This document shows positions 10,631 to 24,084 of a stretch of 64,000 bases of DNA, one piece after another; within the stretch, counting starts at the first letter, position 1; every line of letters starts with the position of its first letter. Below the pieces are notes generated by a model. It was given only the letters and a program-made list of their open reading frames with translations, did no database searches and was not told the origin of the DNA. This DNA comes from Hofstenia miamia. Lineage: Eukaryota; Xenacoelomorpha; Acoela; Hofsteniidae. The stretch spans positions 325,606 through 389,605 of the forward strand of contig CABFPE010000218.1 of NCBI GenBank assembly GCA_900660155.1, written 5' to 3'. The position numbers and the translations under genes were made by a program.

Positions 10631-13530
10631 ATAGCTATTTCACGTCTATGTTACTATGTTTAGGTCACATATCTATAAATATAACTCAATATCTACCCAT
10701 GGGATTAAAAATTCTAAAGTTGTAGCAATATTTGTAGACATAAAATTTGTCAAAAAATATTTTTTGAAAAACTATATGTAGGCTATCAATATCAATGATT
10801 CATTAGATTATATTTCCTTTATTTTTTATGTAACAATTAGCTTGCTAATGTGTTTGAAAATATAAAAAACAATAAAATGATTCGATATTTTGTATCAAAT
10901 GCAAAATTATATGACGCTGAATTTTCATCCCCCACACAACATTATGTGTTGTATTATGTACACAATACACAATGGGAGGCGTGTATATATGTGTACATTG
11001 GTACTTGTATGGGATTGAGATGTGTATAGCAGGATTTGCAAATAATAAACTAAATATGAAGATTAGGAAACAAAGCTTAGTCCTATTTGCTAAATAAATG
11101 AACCAAAAATTTCTGGTTATAGATTTAAGGATACCAATTGTTTTGTTTTGTCAATATTTTTAAACAATCTTCTCAATACCTTTTATGAAATTTGTAAAAC
11201 TTGAGACTTAGAACACATGTATGGGAAGTGTGCTTCCCTGTTATTCTGAAATTTGTTATAAAAAATATTCCTCTGCATGAGATATTTATTTTAACAATTT
11301 GGGGTGATCATCACAATTACTTTTTCATCAAAATTGAATTATATTCTCTTAGATATCAATATAAATTCCTTTAATAATTGATGCCAGGCTTGAAAATTGG
11401 TCTCAAAATGTTACGCAGATGGCCCACGTGGTATTGGATCGGGAAACTCCGCATTTTGACTCATTCACCTAATTAATTCAAATGTGCAAAAAATTTATTG
11501 CTACTTTGCTTCTCTTCAATAACAATTTATAGTCCTTGCAATAGTCACAGATTGAATAAAAACTCCCAACAATTTTTACCATGTTGCATTTCTTAGAATT
11601 TACTATTTGAGTTATGGCTTTTGATGTTCACTAATTTAGCCCAATTTGGTAAAATATTAAATCGCTAATTGGGCATTGTTATTCAAACACAGGCCACAGT
11701 ACCAATTAAGGGAATTTTCATATAAATTTTTAATAAATTTCTTATGATGAAACTAAGTTAACTAATTTGAACAATTAAGAATAGATTTAGTATCTAGATT
11801 TCAAACAAAATTTTAAATAAATATTCTTATAATTGTAGTTTCAATTCTGGAATAACTTGTGCACTAATTAGGAAATGTACATCGGAGAGCATTTCAAAAT
11901 TTCTCGATTGCTCTAAACTTACCTTTTATAGCCTATGTTATTTTTGTTCAATCGCAATTATGGCAATGAGGGATGAATGTAATAAGTTTCCTTTTATGTT
12001 AGCACTACATCACCCCGTGATAGACAAATTTTTGTTGTCTTAACTTCCCAATAATTAGGCTGTAAATTTATTCAAAAAATTCAATACACACAATTTGGTG
12101 GCTCTTCATTAAATTTTCATCTTTGCTCTTTAATGAATATGATCTGATAGATATCAATTATTGGCGTTGGTGATTTTGAAACAAGCCTGCAACATGGCAA
12201 AAGAATTGATCATGGCCCAATAACCCCTTGCAGCTATGATTGATAACACAACCCAGATATGCATATGTATACTACTTTGAACATTTAAAAGAGATATAAA
12301 GAAATACAGCTTTTGTATAAAACAATTTCTCTAAAAAAATCTTATATTAAATCCTGATATATGAGTAGGAACACTGGTTGAATATCCTTGAGTGCCTTAA
12401 TTTGGAATTGGCTAAATATGCACTGGTGTCAGTTATGTTAGAGTGTTGGACTTATTTGGACAAAAATTATTCATCAAACAATTAACTAGTGAAATATCTT
12501 AGACAATTAATAAATTTTTGATCTATTAGTACAGTTAATCTTTAAAAACCTATGTTAATGTCACATGCTTAAGTGACATTCAAGCAATAATTTTATGGCC
12601 AAAAACAATATTGATAATTAAGTGACATGCTGGGTGTTGAACATCAATAAATCAAAACCACAGCAGACCTTCATCTTGCATGATGCATGTTGATTGCTCA
12701 ATTATGTTAACAATGTGTTCCTTATATTGACAAGTATTCTATTATTGCACAACCCAATGATCACCAAAAAGAGAAACACTTCCATCATTTTCTCACAGTG
12801 CAAAATTGATAACTATCAAGAAAATTTTGGTTTGAAAATTAGCAGTTATTCCCTACAAAGTTACTGTCTACCTCCTTCTACAATTTGTTTTGATTGTACA
12901 CAATGAAGACATTTAAAATTCACCAATTTAGCCATTATTCAATATCTTAGAAAGAGTTTTTTTATCATTAAAGTAAAATTATATATTTGGAAAATATTAA
13001 TGAGATATTTACAATGGCACAATGGATTTTGCATTTCAAAATTCAATAACTGCAATTCTTAATCTGGATAAAATTTAATGTTTTTTTAATCTAATCTTCT
13101 TATGAATTCCTTTTTAACAGCTTTAATTATAAATATTGTTGCACTATTTCATAAATGTTGGAAATACTGTAGAACATTGATGTTGAATTGAAGGATGGAT
13201 CTTTATTTGTTTCAATATTAAACAAGAAATGACTTCTATTCTTAGATTTAATCAAAATATAATTCTTCATTCAAGTCAGTTTTCTTTGCTTGCATTAGTA
13301 AAACAATAAAATAAACACATAACTGTATTGATGCCTTTAACTTTGAAAACTACATATTATTCTAAAAGATATTGATTTCAACTAATGTTTTCTGATCCTT
13401 AAACTACCTAAATTCCATATATTAGTGCATGTAGCGCATAGACATATTATTTACCTTATTGACGCTGTAACTAATGCAAAGCCCTGTATAGCTAAAATAA
13501 AGTAAGAATTGTAGAAAAAAAAGTACTTTA
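10631..13530. other. AT-rich DNA without a supported gene
   Basis: Only short chance frames (for example 12694-12906) and AT-rich sequence. I see no exon, RNA gene or transposon end. Confidence 0.6.
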
Positions 13531-13556
13531 CCATAAACTTTTGTCCACCCCTGTAT
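13531..13556 (-). mobile_element. solo Tc1/mariner-like terminus
   Basis: On the minus strand this reads TA-CAGGGGTGGACAAAAGTTT, resembling a Tc1-type terminal repeat next to a TA dinucleotide. No partner end was found nearby. Confidence 0.3.
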
Positions 13557-14399
13557 CATACTCTGACATGAACTTTTATAACACTAATATTAGTGTGATA
13601 GAATTTCATGACTCTTATTATGTAATTCAAAATTAAGTAAGTATTGCCTTGCTTCACGTTTGAGAACATGGAAACCTATTTTCTTGTTTGACTTTAAGCT
13701 TTACTTCATGAACCAAATCGATTTTATTAATATCTTTATCCGAAATTTTAATATGTTTTATTAAAAACAGTGAAATTTGAGATTTAAATATATATATTTT
13801 CATTATCAATGGGAAAATCATGTTTGCACATATAAGTAAAACTTAAGTAAACCTGATTACAATAATGATATTAGTGTTGAAATCAAGCCAAAAAACATAT
13901 ATTCTAATAAAGCCATTGTAATTGGTTAATCTAGAGGCACGTTTTGTCAATATGTTTGAAAAAGAAAAGCAGAATGGCAATCATCTGAAATTTATGATAG
14001 ATAATGTTAATTCATGAATATATTGAAAGAATACTAGTGATATGTAATTGCAAAGCACAATTGCTTTTGCATAGTCAATAATAATTCACTGCAATTGGAA
14101 GAATTTCCTTCAAAATGATTACTTGAATACTTATATTTCCATATTAATGTTTGTATTGAATTACTTTGTTGATTTATGTACATAGTTTCCAATAGCAAAT
14201 GTAATAGATTCAGAAATTCAATTTATTCCATTACTATAACATTATTTAAATTGTTCAATTACCTTTCTATTACAACTCAAATATGGAATTGGTTGATATA
14301 TTCACGCAAAAAATGTAAATGGTGCTTAAAATGTAAAGTTATGCATCATATTTATGAATACCGTCAAATTCTCATTTTATGTAAAAAATGTTTTACTCT

Positions 14400-16130
14400 G
14401 GTCAGCAGATCTCAGATAAAAATTTGTCAAAGAACTGCTACTGCATTTAAAAGATGGTCATGATCAATTCAAAAAGCAAGAAACCTTGGCATATCATCAG
14501 ACATGTGTGCAGATGTTTACACAATTCTTAGAAAAATTCAGTCATAAATTTATTGGATACAAAAAGTTAGAAAAACAGACATTTTAAACTCCATTATTAA
14601 GAGTGTAATTTTTATGATCAAGAATTACCTTTATGAGGCCATAGAGACCATTGTCAATTGTCTTTGGAAAAGCATGATGCAAGTGATGATATGCTCATAT
14701 TGAATCAGGTGACACATATTTAGACTGTGCTTTTAAATGCAACTTTTATAAGTTGGCAAACTTAAAATGAAATACTTGATATCTGTGGAAGGGTGATTGT
14801 TTGAAAAATTGTTTCAAAAATTTAATCAGCAATATTTAATAACATGTTATTTGATTAAACAATGGATAGAAAAATAAGCTAGTGGTACTCCAAGGTTTTT
14901 GATGTCAACTGAGATTTGACTGCAATAGGAATGGTTAGAGAAGTGTTAAATACTACAGCAATTTGGATTGCATCCTGCTTCAAATTGCGGCCAATGATAT
15001 AATAGAGGGACTACAATGTGTGGGAAATGGGAGGGTGTACAGGGGTAAATAATAATTATTATCCCTTCTGCACCATTTTTGCATTGGAGTAATCTTTGTC
15101 AAGATATGTAGACTGTTTCTTCAATTCCTTTAATAATAAATGGCGAGTGATAAGTGAAAGAGGTTGCAAGGTTCTTTCTAGACTCAGCCAAGAAAATAAA
15201 CATCATAGAACAGCATCTTCCTTCCAATAAATCATTGCTTAAGATTTACCTATCAAGATGGGCTGAAGGTCATGCTGCACTGATTCACTTCCATTGATAT
15301 TTTAGAACCTATTATTCAATCCAACAAGTTGGCAACTCTGGATTGAGTGAAAATTCACAGTTGAGATCAGCTAGTTGTTCTAAATTCCTTGAGGCTACAT
15401 CACTACTGCTACCATTATTAAAATAATGGCAGATAGTTGGCATAGACGTTAAAAAGTGCATGGAAATAACGTATCTGATATATTTAGTTCTAAAAAGCAA
15501 ACAGGAAGATTTAGATGAAGTGCTTACTACCATAATTATTAAATTCCATTTAAAGGCTATGGATCTGGATGTTGTAATCAAAATTCTCAGGTGAACAGGA
15601 AGTCATACTTAAAGGGATTATATTTCACTTTACCCTTAACCAATGCAATTAGCAAATGATCTTTTTAAACCATTGAGGAAAATAAACTGAGTGGTTTACC
15701 TAATATGACTTGCATTGACATGATATTGAGGAGGTACTGAAAGATATTTGCCTCAAAAATGAAGATTAAACGTTGATCTGTAAAATATTTTGAATTTTTT
15801 ACTTTTTTGTACTAATTTCAGAAATATTTTCTGCCATAATAAAATACATATTTAATAAGAGTTTTTAATAATTAGGCCCACCCTAACATCCTTTGGAATG
15901 CTCATGCACTATGGTAAAAGGTTGAAGAAAGGAATGTTGACATTGTGTGTCAACAAATGCTCCAGAAATTTTGCAGAACAAATTCCGAAATTTTTATATG
16001 CTTTAAATGTGTATAGTCTAAGTAAATTAAGTTGCCAAGGAATGCTTAGTATTAGTTCAAAAAACTCTTTAAGTAATTCAAATGACTTTAAAAATATGCT
16101 ACCTGACACCTACTAAGAAATCTTACGGAA
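14400..16130 (+). pseudogene. decayed hAT transposase, ZMYM1/DUF4371 type (copy 2)
   Basis: Family landmarks appear in order but in shifting frames: F-K-R-W-S then D-Q-F-K-K-Q-E-T-L-A-Y-H-Q near 14450-14500; an R-G-H-R-D block with only its first Arg lost near 14635-14655; N-E-I-L-D-I-C-G-R near 14770; a degenerate C-G-Q-x-Y-N-x-G-T-T-M block near 14985-15025; R-W-A-E-G-H-A-A-L near 15260; and a C-terminal helical stretch around 15430-15600. The 66-72-codon frame at 15898-16116 is its last readable part. This differs in detail from copy 1, so two related hAT lineages are present. Multiple stops and frameshifts make it inactive; I did not find inverted ends. Confidence 0.65.
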
Positions 16131-16937
16131 ACAAAATTACAATAGAATTGATATGCAATGATAGTTTGGAAAAATTCACTCTTCAAAACAGAAAATAATG
16201 AAGCTTAGTTGTAAAGTCAGCATTTGCTGATCAATATTGAGAGAATATAACAATTATCAATAAATGATTTTGGAAGTTTAACAGAATCAAATACTGAAGT
16301 GCATACAAATTAGAAAACTTAGCAACACTTTTTCAAATAGACTATTTTGTGTTTACGAAAATGTTGGCAAAATTGAAAGACATATCTATGACATAGTATT
16401 GAAAAAAATTCACTAAATTTTCAATGAATTAAAACTACCGTAATTTAAAAGTTTCTTAAACTTTAAAATTTTAATAATTAATGTACAACTTTGCTCATAA
16501 AGAGATTTTATATCAATAAACATTAACTACATCTTTGGAATGATATACATCATTTATAATGGTAAATGTTGAAAACATGATTTTGCAAAAATACCTATTT
16601 TTGGATGTCTGGTTCCTAAATATCATTGTCCGCTTTGAACTTGAAGGTGAGTAAGAGGACAAATTACACCCAAATGATCTGTAGAAAAAATTGAAGAAAA
16701 ATTCGAGATCATAAAAATTTGAACAAAATATTTTGTCTAGTGTTTTTGAACTATAAGAAAAACAGGCACTAAGAACAAAATGTTACTTGGAAAAATATGG
16801 CGAATGTACTTAAGGTGTTTAATAACAATATGTATTTGCCTTAAAATTTATTAATAAATTTGCAATATTTTGTTTAATTAAAAATTGGAATTAAAGTTTT
16901 TTCTTCAAAATTATACTTTTCACATGCAGTATCTTTC

Positions 16938-17085
16938 TAGACCCAGGCTTAAAAATGTGTATTGGAGAACCATTGACCCCTACTTTTACAATATTTGTCA
17001 ATACGGTTTCGTAGGTCGCGCCATGTTGTAGTCTGTGGGGAAGAGTACTGAAGCAACTGCTGTTTTGTTGATGTTCCTGGGTCTA
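16938..17085. mobile_element. small TA-flanked MITE (about 148 bp)
   Basis: TA-GACCCAGG on the left is matched by CCTGGGTC-TA on the right, an inverted repeat with TA at both outer edges, as for Tc1/mariner target duplications. The interior is GC-richer than its surroundings and non-coding. Confidence 0.6.
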
Positions 17086-19606
17086 AAGCCAGCAAGAGAA
17101 CTGATTTTCTATTCTAATCGGTAACCGGACAAATTTTATTTAATACTTGTTAATATATTGCATTATATTATACTGAATTTGCCATTATGCTATATTTCAT
17201 ATGCCAAAATAGGTTTTGGAATATCTTTATTCAGTATTGATAATTTGTGGCGTCAATATCAAATCATTTCACAAGGTTTTTAAGGAAAAAAGGACAAGGG
17301 CCTTAAATTTTTTAATTTTCAATAATTTAGTTTTTCAGTGCTTTTATATAATTTTCTAAGCTTGCCATAACTCTATGCAGTTAAACTTCAGTATTGCCTA
17401 AATCCGTTTTCCCACAAAACCCTTTTCAAAGTACTGGATTTTACTCAATAGTGGATTTTAAAAAAATTGTACTAAAATGCACAGAAGCATTAAGAACTCA
17501 GAATTTACAAATATTCAAAAAATATTACTGTTTTCTGGATATGTGGTAATTTTTTCAACTTCTAAAAGCTTTCCAAAACCCTCTTCATTAAGAAGAATAT
17601 ATTCTTCATTATGAAGAATATATTTTTTTAGCCATTGCATACAATACTGGAGTTCAATTAGGACCTAGTTAGAGCTTACACAACTTTGGAATGGTGTAGA
17701 ATCATCTTCCTGACCATTTTTAACCCTAACGAATCTGTAAATTCCTTAATTAGCATTCATAGTGGGAAGAGAACTATCTTCTCGATTGCTTTGGTTACGT
17801 TAATTAGCTTCTCTAACTAATATTAGAACTAGTAATAACCATCACTGTTTAGGTGACGCAAACTGCAATCAACTTTGGTGGGCATCTGCCTAACACCAAA
17901 TTCAGTTTCCAACGTTTCAATCATTGCACTGTTCCTCATTCCACATTGCTGATGACTCTGCTCAAAACAGAGACCCTACTTAGTGTGGTTATTACTACTG
18001 GCGTCACAACTTTACTTAAACTCTAAAGCTTTTGTAAAGCATGCAGTTTGTTGAGTGTATTGTAATCACATAAGTAATAAAAGAATTAAAATCAACACTG
18101 GCTGCTGATTGTAAGACGAAAATATTAAACAAATCAACTATTAAAATATAACTAAATAATAAAGCTTCCTTACCTACACTTAAGCATATTAACAAACAGT
18201 CTGTTATTGGTCAATTATTGTCATTAATTTAGATCTAAAATAGTAAAGTTTAATCCTTCTTTGGCTACTTCGCCTTTATCGAATAAATAGTCATTCTTGC
18301 CATGGTATCATTGACATTTTACATAATAAATCAAACTGTGAAACAATATAAAAGATAAGTGCAATTTCAAAGAATTCATTTTATCAACCTATTACTATTC
18401 TTGGTAACTATTTATACGTAAATCTTAAAAACATGTTTAATCATAAAAACAAGTATCCATTTTGTTTTATTTGCGTAAACTACGTCTATTGTCTGCATGG
18501 CCCCTAATCATAAACTAAAATCAACGAGGAACGATTCGTCCTCAATTTTTTGGCAAATGATTTGGCGACATGTACTTGCTCGTACAATTGATTAAAATGG
18601 AATAGTACATCTTGTTAATTTTTTAATTCTTTTTTCTTGATCTTTTTCCTTTTCAGTTGAGAAATTGAGAAATTAATGAGATTATGCAACAATGGAGCTG
18701 TACCCGCTCTTGTTTTTCTTGGTTTTGTGTTGAAATCAATTAGATTTGCTCTACAATTTGTTGTGAATTATTAACTGCACGGTCGCGATTCAGTTATCAC
18801 ATGTACAAGTAACATATAAAATATGTGTTTATTAGGAAATATTTCAAACATTCTCAGTTGTTTTTAGAGAATTAGAAACGACTAAATTCATTCAGCTTCT
18901 TGGCTAACTATTAAAATACCTATCATGTACAGTAATATTTCAGTTTCAATTTTAACGAATTTTAGATGATCATGCTGACTACGGGTCTGGGTGAACACGA
19001 TAAAAACGTCTTCTCTTAATAGGATGAAGTAAATTGATTACAATATTGAGGGAGGTTAAATTCCAAAGGCTTCTGCAAAGTTAATTTTTACGGTTTCGGC
19101 ATAAAAATATTATAATTCTCGGGATAATTAATAGGCTCATGTGACAATGTTTTCAATTTTTATACTTGATAAAAAGTGTGTTTATCAAACTAAATTATGC
19201 AATGTGATTATATTTGGTAGAAATATGCCTTTCTCATAAAATGCACATTGTATTCCTATAATTCAATTTCGTTTTCACTCCTCCAATAAGAATGCAATCA
19301 CAAGTACCACTGTTTACATAGTTAAAGAATTGTACATGAGAGACAATGTTTCACGCCACCAGTCTATAAAACTGGAATGGAATAAAAGGGACTTACTCTA
19401 CACAGTTCCAGAAGTCATCGAAATATTCAAAAATGAAAAACATATTTAATGCCAAAATTAATTGAATTAAGACCTTTAAATATTGAGGTTTCCTCAAAAC
19501 CTGTCAAAGCACGTGTCTATGCAAAATGCACAGCGACATTGTATTTTGCTATTGGGACCATTATCAAAAGAAATGCGATTTTGGCTTATTGCTCTCAGTT
19601 TCTCAA
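17086..19606. other. AT-rich DNA without a supported gene
   Basis: No gene seen. A moderately GC-richer patch at 17690-18010 has no frame I recognise on either strand. Confidence 0.55.
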
Positions 19607-19691
19607 ACCAATTGTATGACACACAATTTGTGTCATATGATTAACTAAAATAGCATAAAAGTCCTGTGGAAAGTCCAGTATGCAGTAACTT
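19607..19691. repeat. 85-bp sequence duplicated across an assembly gap (left copy)
   Basis: Identical to 19763-19847 and separated from it by AT repeats and 60 Ns. The pattern is that of two contig ends that overlap but were not merged. Confidence 0.95.
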
Positions 19692-19702
19692 ATATATATA
19701 TA

Positions 19703-19762
19703 NNNNNNNNNNNNNNNNNNNNNNNNNNNNNNNNNNNNNNNNNNNNNNNNNNNNNNNNNNNN
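19703..19762. other. assembly gap (60 N)
   Basis: A run of 60 N between two identical 85-bp flanks and next to an AT microsatellite. The apparent minus-strand frame across it (19595-19912) is meaningless. Confidence 0.98.
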
Positions 19763-19846
19763 ACCAATTGTATGACACACAATTTGTGTCATATGATTAA
19801 CTAAAATAGCATAAAAGTCCTGTGGAAAGTCCAGTATGCAGTAACT

Positions 19847-19847
<1 letters not shown>
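19763..19847. repeat. 85-bp sequence duplicated across an assembly gap (right copy)
   Basis: Exact copy of 19607-19691. It is followed by an (AT)n tract to about 19880, the likely cause of the broken assembly. Confidence 0.95.
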
Positions 19848-19880
<33 letters not shown>

Positions 19881-19882
<2 letters not shown>

Positions 19883-21699
19883 CACGTCAAGTGGAAATAA
19901 TATTAAATGCATCCGCTTTAGGGCTGCTGCCTAACGTGGTTGTTGCAAGGACTATTTAAAGAAGGGGACATTGATGCAGTATGTAATGAACTATGCGAAA
20001 AACAGTTTGGATCAAATCACTGAAAAAGAGTGCATGATGTTCTCTAGACTGCTATGGCACATAAGTTACAGGAAATAGTTGATCATGAAGAAGCCATATT
20101 AACCTCAACAAATTTCAGCTGAAGATTGCTATTTTTTATATGAAAAGGAAATGTTCCCGAGTATAATTGACTCAGTGCAAGATGACGGTAGTTTTAAAAA
20201 TCAATGATTGATTTGGTGATGGCTGGAGATGGCCTATTGTCATTGAAATAAGTTTTATCCTCATGAAGACATTGTTGAAAAAATTGATTAGCTTCAAATA
20301 TAAGTCAGCAGTAGTAGTAAACGACATCAACGCATTGAGAAAAGTAATGTATCAGAACTGGAGTAGTGATGAAGAGATGTTTAGACCGAAACTAGTTTTT
20401 TTCTATATAATGAAAACAGTCTATTTTTGTTGCCTTGTTGATATTTTTTGCAGGGGAAAGTACTGAGAAATCTCAGTGTGTCAGTTACGTGTGGCCGTTA
20501 CTTATTGATTTTCGAACTATTAGTTAATACATAGATCTTGTCGCAATTCGCAGAAAATTTCTAAAATGTTTATTAATTTCTTTTCATAGGATAAACCATG
20601 TGTTGTCGTTATTTGAAATGTTACCCAACAAATATGCTAACTCAAGTTGAAAGACATAAATTTGATATTAGTATTTCACATTTGTAGCATTTGTATATAC
20701 ATCACACGCAATATGGATGCCTTTCAGAAAAGTACGTCTTTGCAGTACCACATTCATTAGGCGAGATTTGAAAATATCTGTGTGAATTAATCAATTACTT
20801 AGCCCCATAATTCTCGAAATTCACCCTTAGGCCAGAGTAACACGTACGCATATCAACACTTTGCATTGAAAATCAATATTTTGCTATAAATGGAAAATAG
20901 GGAAATTGCAAACATTTCATAAAAGTTTAAATGACTGCATACATAATCCTAGAAAACAAAATAAACGAATGAAGTCAAAATCGTAGTACTGATGGTAAAA
21001 TAAATATGTTCAAATTGCGAAGAAAGAATAGTGACAATTAGATGACCTTTCAGAAAATAGCTTTACACACTAGCAAGAACTTCAAGTGTCTTTGTGTTCC
21101 ATAAATAATAGAATTTCTAGCTTTATCTACTAGAATTAAAGGCATACGAAAACTTCAAAATCATCAACATCTAAAGTTCAAATATTAGTAGTAAATGCTA
21201 ACATTTATACGATACATAATCTATTTAATTGCATGTAGTTGACGTAAGTTAGTAAGAAACTTTCATTAGGCTAAAATTTTTGTCTTTATGCAAAGCAAAA
21301 GAATGATTAATGGAAATTTGCACTTTGAATTTGCAAAAAAAATTGAGAAGCACATGCTAGCAAAAGTAACGAAAATTATATTTTTGAGTTTCCGATTTGC
21401 TAAAAATCCTTAAAAACTTATTACACATAACTCTACTTGTTGCAATTTACATTAGTCTATCATTGCTACTCAGCAAAATATGATTTTCAAGAAAAAAATT
21501 TTAATATCTACTAATGGATCCACATCAACAATTGCAATATAATTCTTATTTGCAGATACCATTATTGCAATGCATTTGAACTCTCTAGGGGACAGAAATT
21601 TGAATAAAACATGATCACAATATGTTTTGAGAGAAAATGTCCTTGTGTGAAGTCATTGCATTTGACTTTACTTGCGTCACTGATGCGTACTTGACAGTG
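19881..21699. other. no supported gene
   Basis: Between about 19910 and 20470 the sequence is somewhat less AT-rich and has coding-like scraps (for example a 67-codon frame at 20263-20466), perhaps an old unidentified transposon. The rest is plain AT-rich DNA. Confidence 0.45.
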
Positions 21700-22440
21700 T
21701 TTTTTAATTGTCATAGATAGATAGATACGTTTATTTAATTAAAATGAAATAAATTTACAAATAAAAAATAGAAACAAACGCCTAAGCAAAAATACAGTTA
21801 GTTATTCTTAGTAAAATCAAAAGCATTGGTGAAATCAATAGTTTGTACAATGACTGAAGAGATATTTTTCTGGTCTAAAAGTCTACTGATTGTGTCGACC
21901 AGGTAAATTAGAGCTATTATAGCCGATGAGTTATTTCTATAAGCGAATTGGACTGGACCCACATATTGTATACGATTACCAAGACTTGCAAATAACGTGC
22001 TCTAAATATTTGGCAGGGAGTGATAGAGTTGAGATTGGTCTAATGTTTTTGGCAGAAGGTCTTGAAACTTTTGGTATAGGTTTGATCAATCTTTCCTTCC
22101 AGACAAGCGGAACATATCTCTCCAGGATACAAATATGACATTAAACATCACTGATCTCAACAGCAGCGTATTTGTAAAAAATAGATGGAATCATATCACA
22201 GCCTTGAGCTTTAGAGTAATTTAATTAGGTGAGATATGCAAATGTGTCTGAAGGAGTCGTCAAGGTTAAGTTATTAGATATATAATCGTCGAATTCTTTT
22301 TTGATATTTTGTTTTATGTTTAAAGAAAATATTTCTCCAAGAGTATTTAAACCATCCGTATCCTGCTCATGTTCATCTTTAGAGGCACAGGCCAGACCTC
22401 CTAAAACTGCCTAATGAGTCGCATTAATACTCTGAGACTA
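21700..22440 (-). pseudogene. LINE reverse-transcriptase fragment with 3' tail
   Basis: Read from 22440 downwards: a linker region (S-K-D-E-H-E-Q-D near 22380), then S-K-A-Q-G-C-D-M-I-P-S and Y-K-Y-A-A (consensus K-A-x-G-x-D-x-I-P) near 22220-22180, then V-P-L-V-W-K and I-P-K-V near 22110-22085, then R-P-I-S-T-L-S near 22045, and finally I-D-F-T-N-A-F-D near 21840, equivalent to the LINE core D-F-S-K-A-F-D. The catalytic Y-x-D-D block is absent. The sequence ends with a run of TAGA/TCTA repeats at about 21714-21728, typical of a LINE 3' tail, so the element lost its RT core by internal deletion. Several stops and at least one frameshift are present. Confidence 0.7.
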
Positions 22441-22616
22441 TTGTTGAATGAAATATTTAGCAATACAAAATTGCAAACATGTAAAATGATCTTCAATGAG
22501 ATAATGAAGCAATGAAAAAATCAATCATCCCCCCAAAATTATATGATTTTGATGACCCAAATACTTTCAAAAAGAATAATTTTTCACTTAGACTGTCCGA
22601 ATTTCCATTTTAATGC

Positions 22617-22620
<4 letters not shown>

Positions 22621-22650
<30 letters not shown>
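22621..22650. repeat. (AT)15 microsatellite
   Basis: Thirty bases of uninterrupted AT. Confidence 0.95.
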
Positions 22651-22653
<3 letters not shown>

Positions 22654-23202
22654 TTTTATGTGACATAAATCTAGCCAAACGCAGGTTTTTAAGAAAACGT
22701 CGCTTTGCTTACTTTAAAATTAAGCTGACCATACATACATAAATAGATCCTGTGTTATATGAAATACGAATTTACATCAGGTGCTTGTCCAGCATTTTTT
22801 ATTGAGAGGGTCGTCACGGTTCAAACTGCTTATAAAAATCTATCTCTTGTGATTATATTTTTTGAATAAATTGGACATGATTGCATGTTAGTTTGATATT
22901 GGTTTTGAAATTTAGATAAAGATTTCAAAAAAGGGAACCATGAATATCCCATCCAGTGTAGTGCAGGGATAATTGGGTAATACTTACGTAGAATTCACAT
23001 CAGACTGATTCGACAACAAGAGTAAAATTATTGATGACATTCTTTATCATATGTTCCCAGGGCATTCGTGTGGGTTCAAGTTAGTTATAAGACCGCTTGA
23101 TTAAAAATTAACTAAATTAACTTTTTAATAATAGAAACAAATGAAGTTATCATAAAGTTTACTCTAAAAATCTTCATTCAATTGTGATTATTTATGGGCG
23201 TG

Positions 23203-23325
23203 CAGAGATTTCACTCAAAGACATGTTTCACTCAATTCACTTCTCACTCAATAGGAAGTTTCACTCAATTTACATTTCACTCAAAATGACGTTTCACTCA
23301 ATGACCGGTTCACTCAATTTTAGCG
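23203..23325 (+). repeat. left array of 17-bp sub-terminal repeats
   Basis: About seven units with the core TTTCACTCAA(T) followed by a 6-7-bp variable tail. The core is well kept and the tails differ, as expected for repeated protein-binding sites rather than a recently amplified satellite. Confidence 0.85.
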
Positions 23326-23354
23326 GTGTTTTCAAAACTCGTCATTTGCATATC

Positions 23355-24084
23355 ATGGCCGAAGTTCTGACAACCAAACGAGGTAGCAAAAAGCTCTCTA
23401 TAATAACAACTTTTTTCATTTGCACTTTGCAAAAAATGGAAAAAGATATTGGAAGTGCTCCTTTGAGGGCTGCAAAGCCCGTTTAATTTCGGATTTAAAT
23501 TATGTTATAAGGTAAATGCATTAAAACGCGTTTTTAACAATTATGTCATTCACATTATTTAATGTGCTTTAATATATTCTAATATGGTATTAAATTTTAA
23601 TTCAGAATACTACTCCCAATGAAAATAGCATTAAGAGAATATTTGATTAATTTTTCATAACGGTTTAAAGTAACATATGCCAAATGAATTAATTTAGTTC
23701 TGAAAGTGGAATACATATTCATGCTGCACCTCATGCAGAAATAATAAGAGCAACAATTGCTCGGCAACATATGAGCGACAGTATAAAACGTAATCCTTCC
23801 CAGATTCCCGGTATGATTCTCTTTATCAATTTATCTAGAAAATATAAAAATGAATAAATATTTATATTACAGTGTTATCGTATTGAGTACTGATTCTTTG
23901 CAATTTATATTATTTTAGGACAAGTATACCGCGACGTATCTGCATCTTTAGACCCAGATGTTGCAGTGCATTTAACGCCAATGTCAACGGCGTCGAGGGC
24001 ATTAGGCTCTTTAAAGCAAAAGTCTTATCCCGCACTTCCTCTAAATGCTACTAGTTGGATCATACCGCCAGAGTATAGAGTGAA
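23355..24084 (+). pseudogene. FLYWCH zinc-finger transposon gene, three exons, one frameshift
   Basis: Exon 1 (23355-23511) starts at an ATG, gives T-T-K-R-G-S-K-K-L, then after a one-base frame change in an A-run at about 23390 continues F-F-H-L-H-F-A-K-N-G-K-R-Y-W-K-C and C-K-A-R-L-I-S, a FLYWCH finger with its Tyr-Trp and two cysteines. The donor is ATAAG/GTAAAT. Exon 2 (23698-23810) begins after TTTAG, joins in frame, supplies the two zinc-binding histidines (G-I-H-I-H) and ends at CCCG/GTATGA. Exon 3 (23919 to about 24084) follows TTTTAG and encodes R-A-L-G-S-L-K-Q-K then I-I-P-P-E-Y, as in the stretch between FLYWCH and MULE domains. The frame stays open past 24084 until a stop near 24140. 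The transposase domain itself is missing. A host-domesticated FLYWCH gene is the alternative. Confidence 0.7.

Noticed and set aside
17690-18010. GC-richer patch that might be an exon
   Set aside because: All frames are short and no splice-site pair with coding continuity was found.
19595-19912. Minus-strand 105-codon frame
   Set aside because: It crosses the 60-N gap and reads the same 85-bp duplicate twice plus AT repeats.
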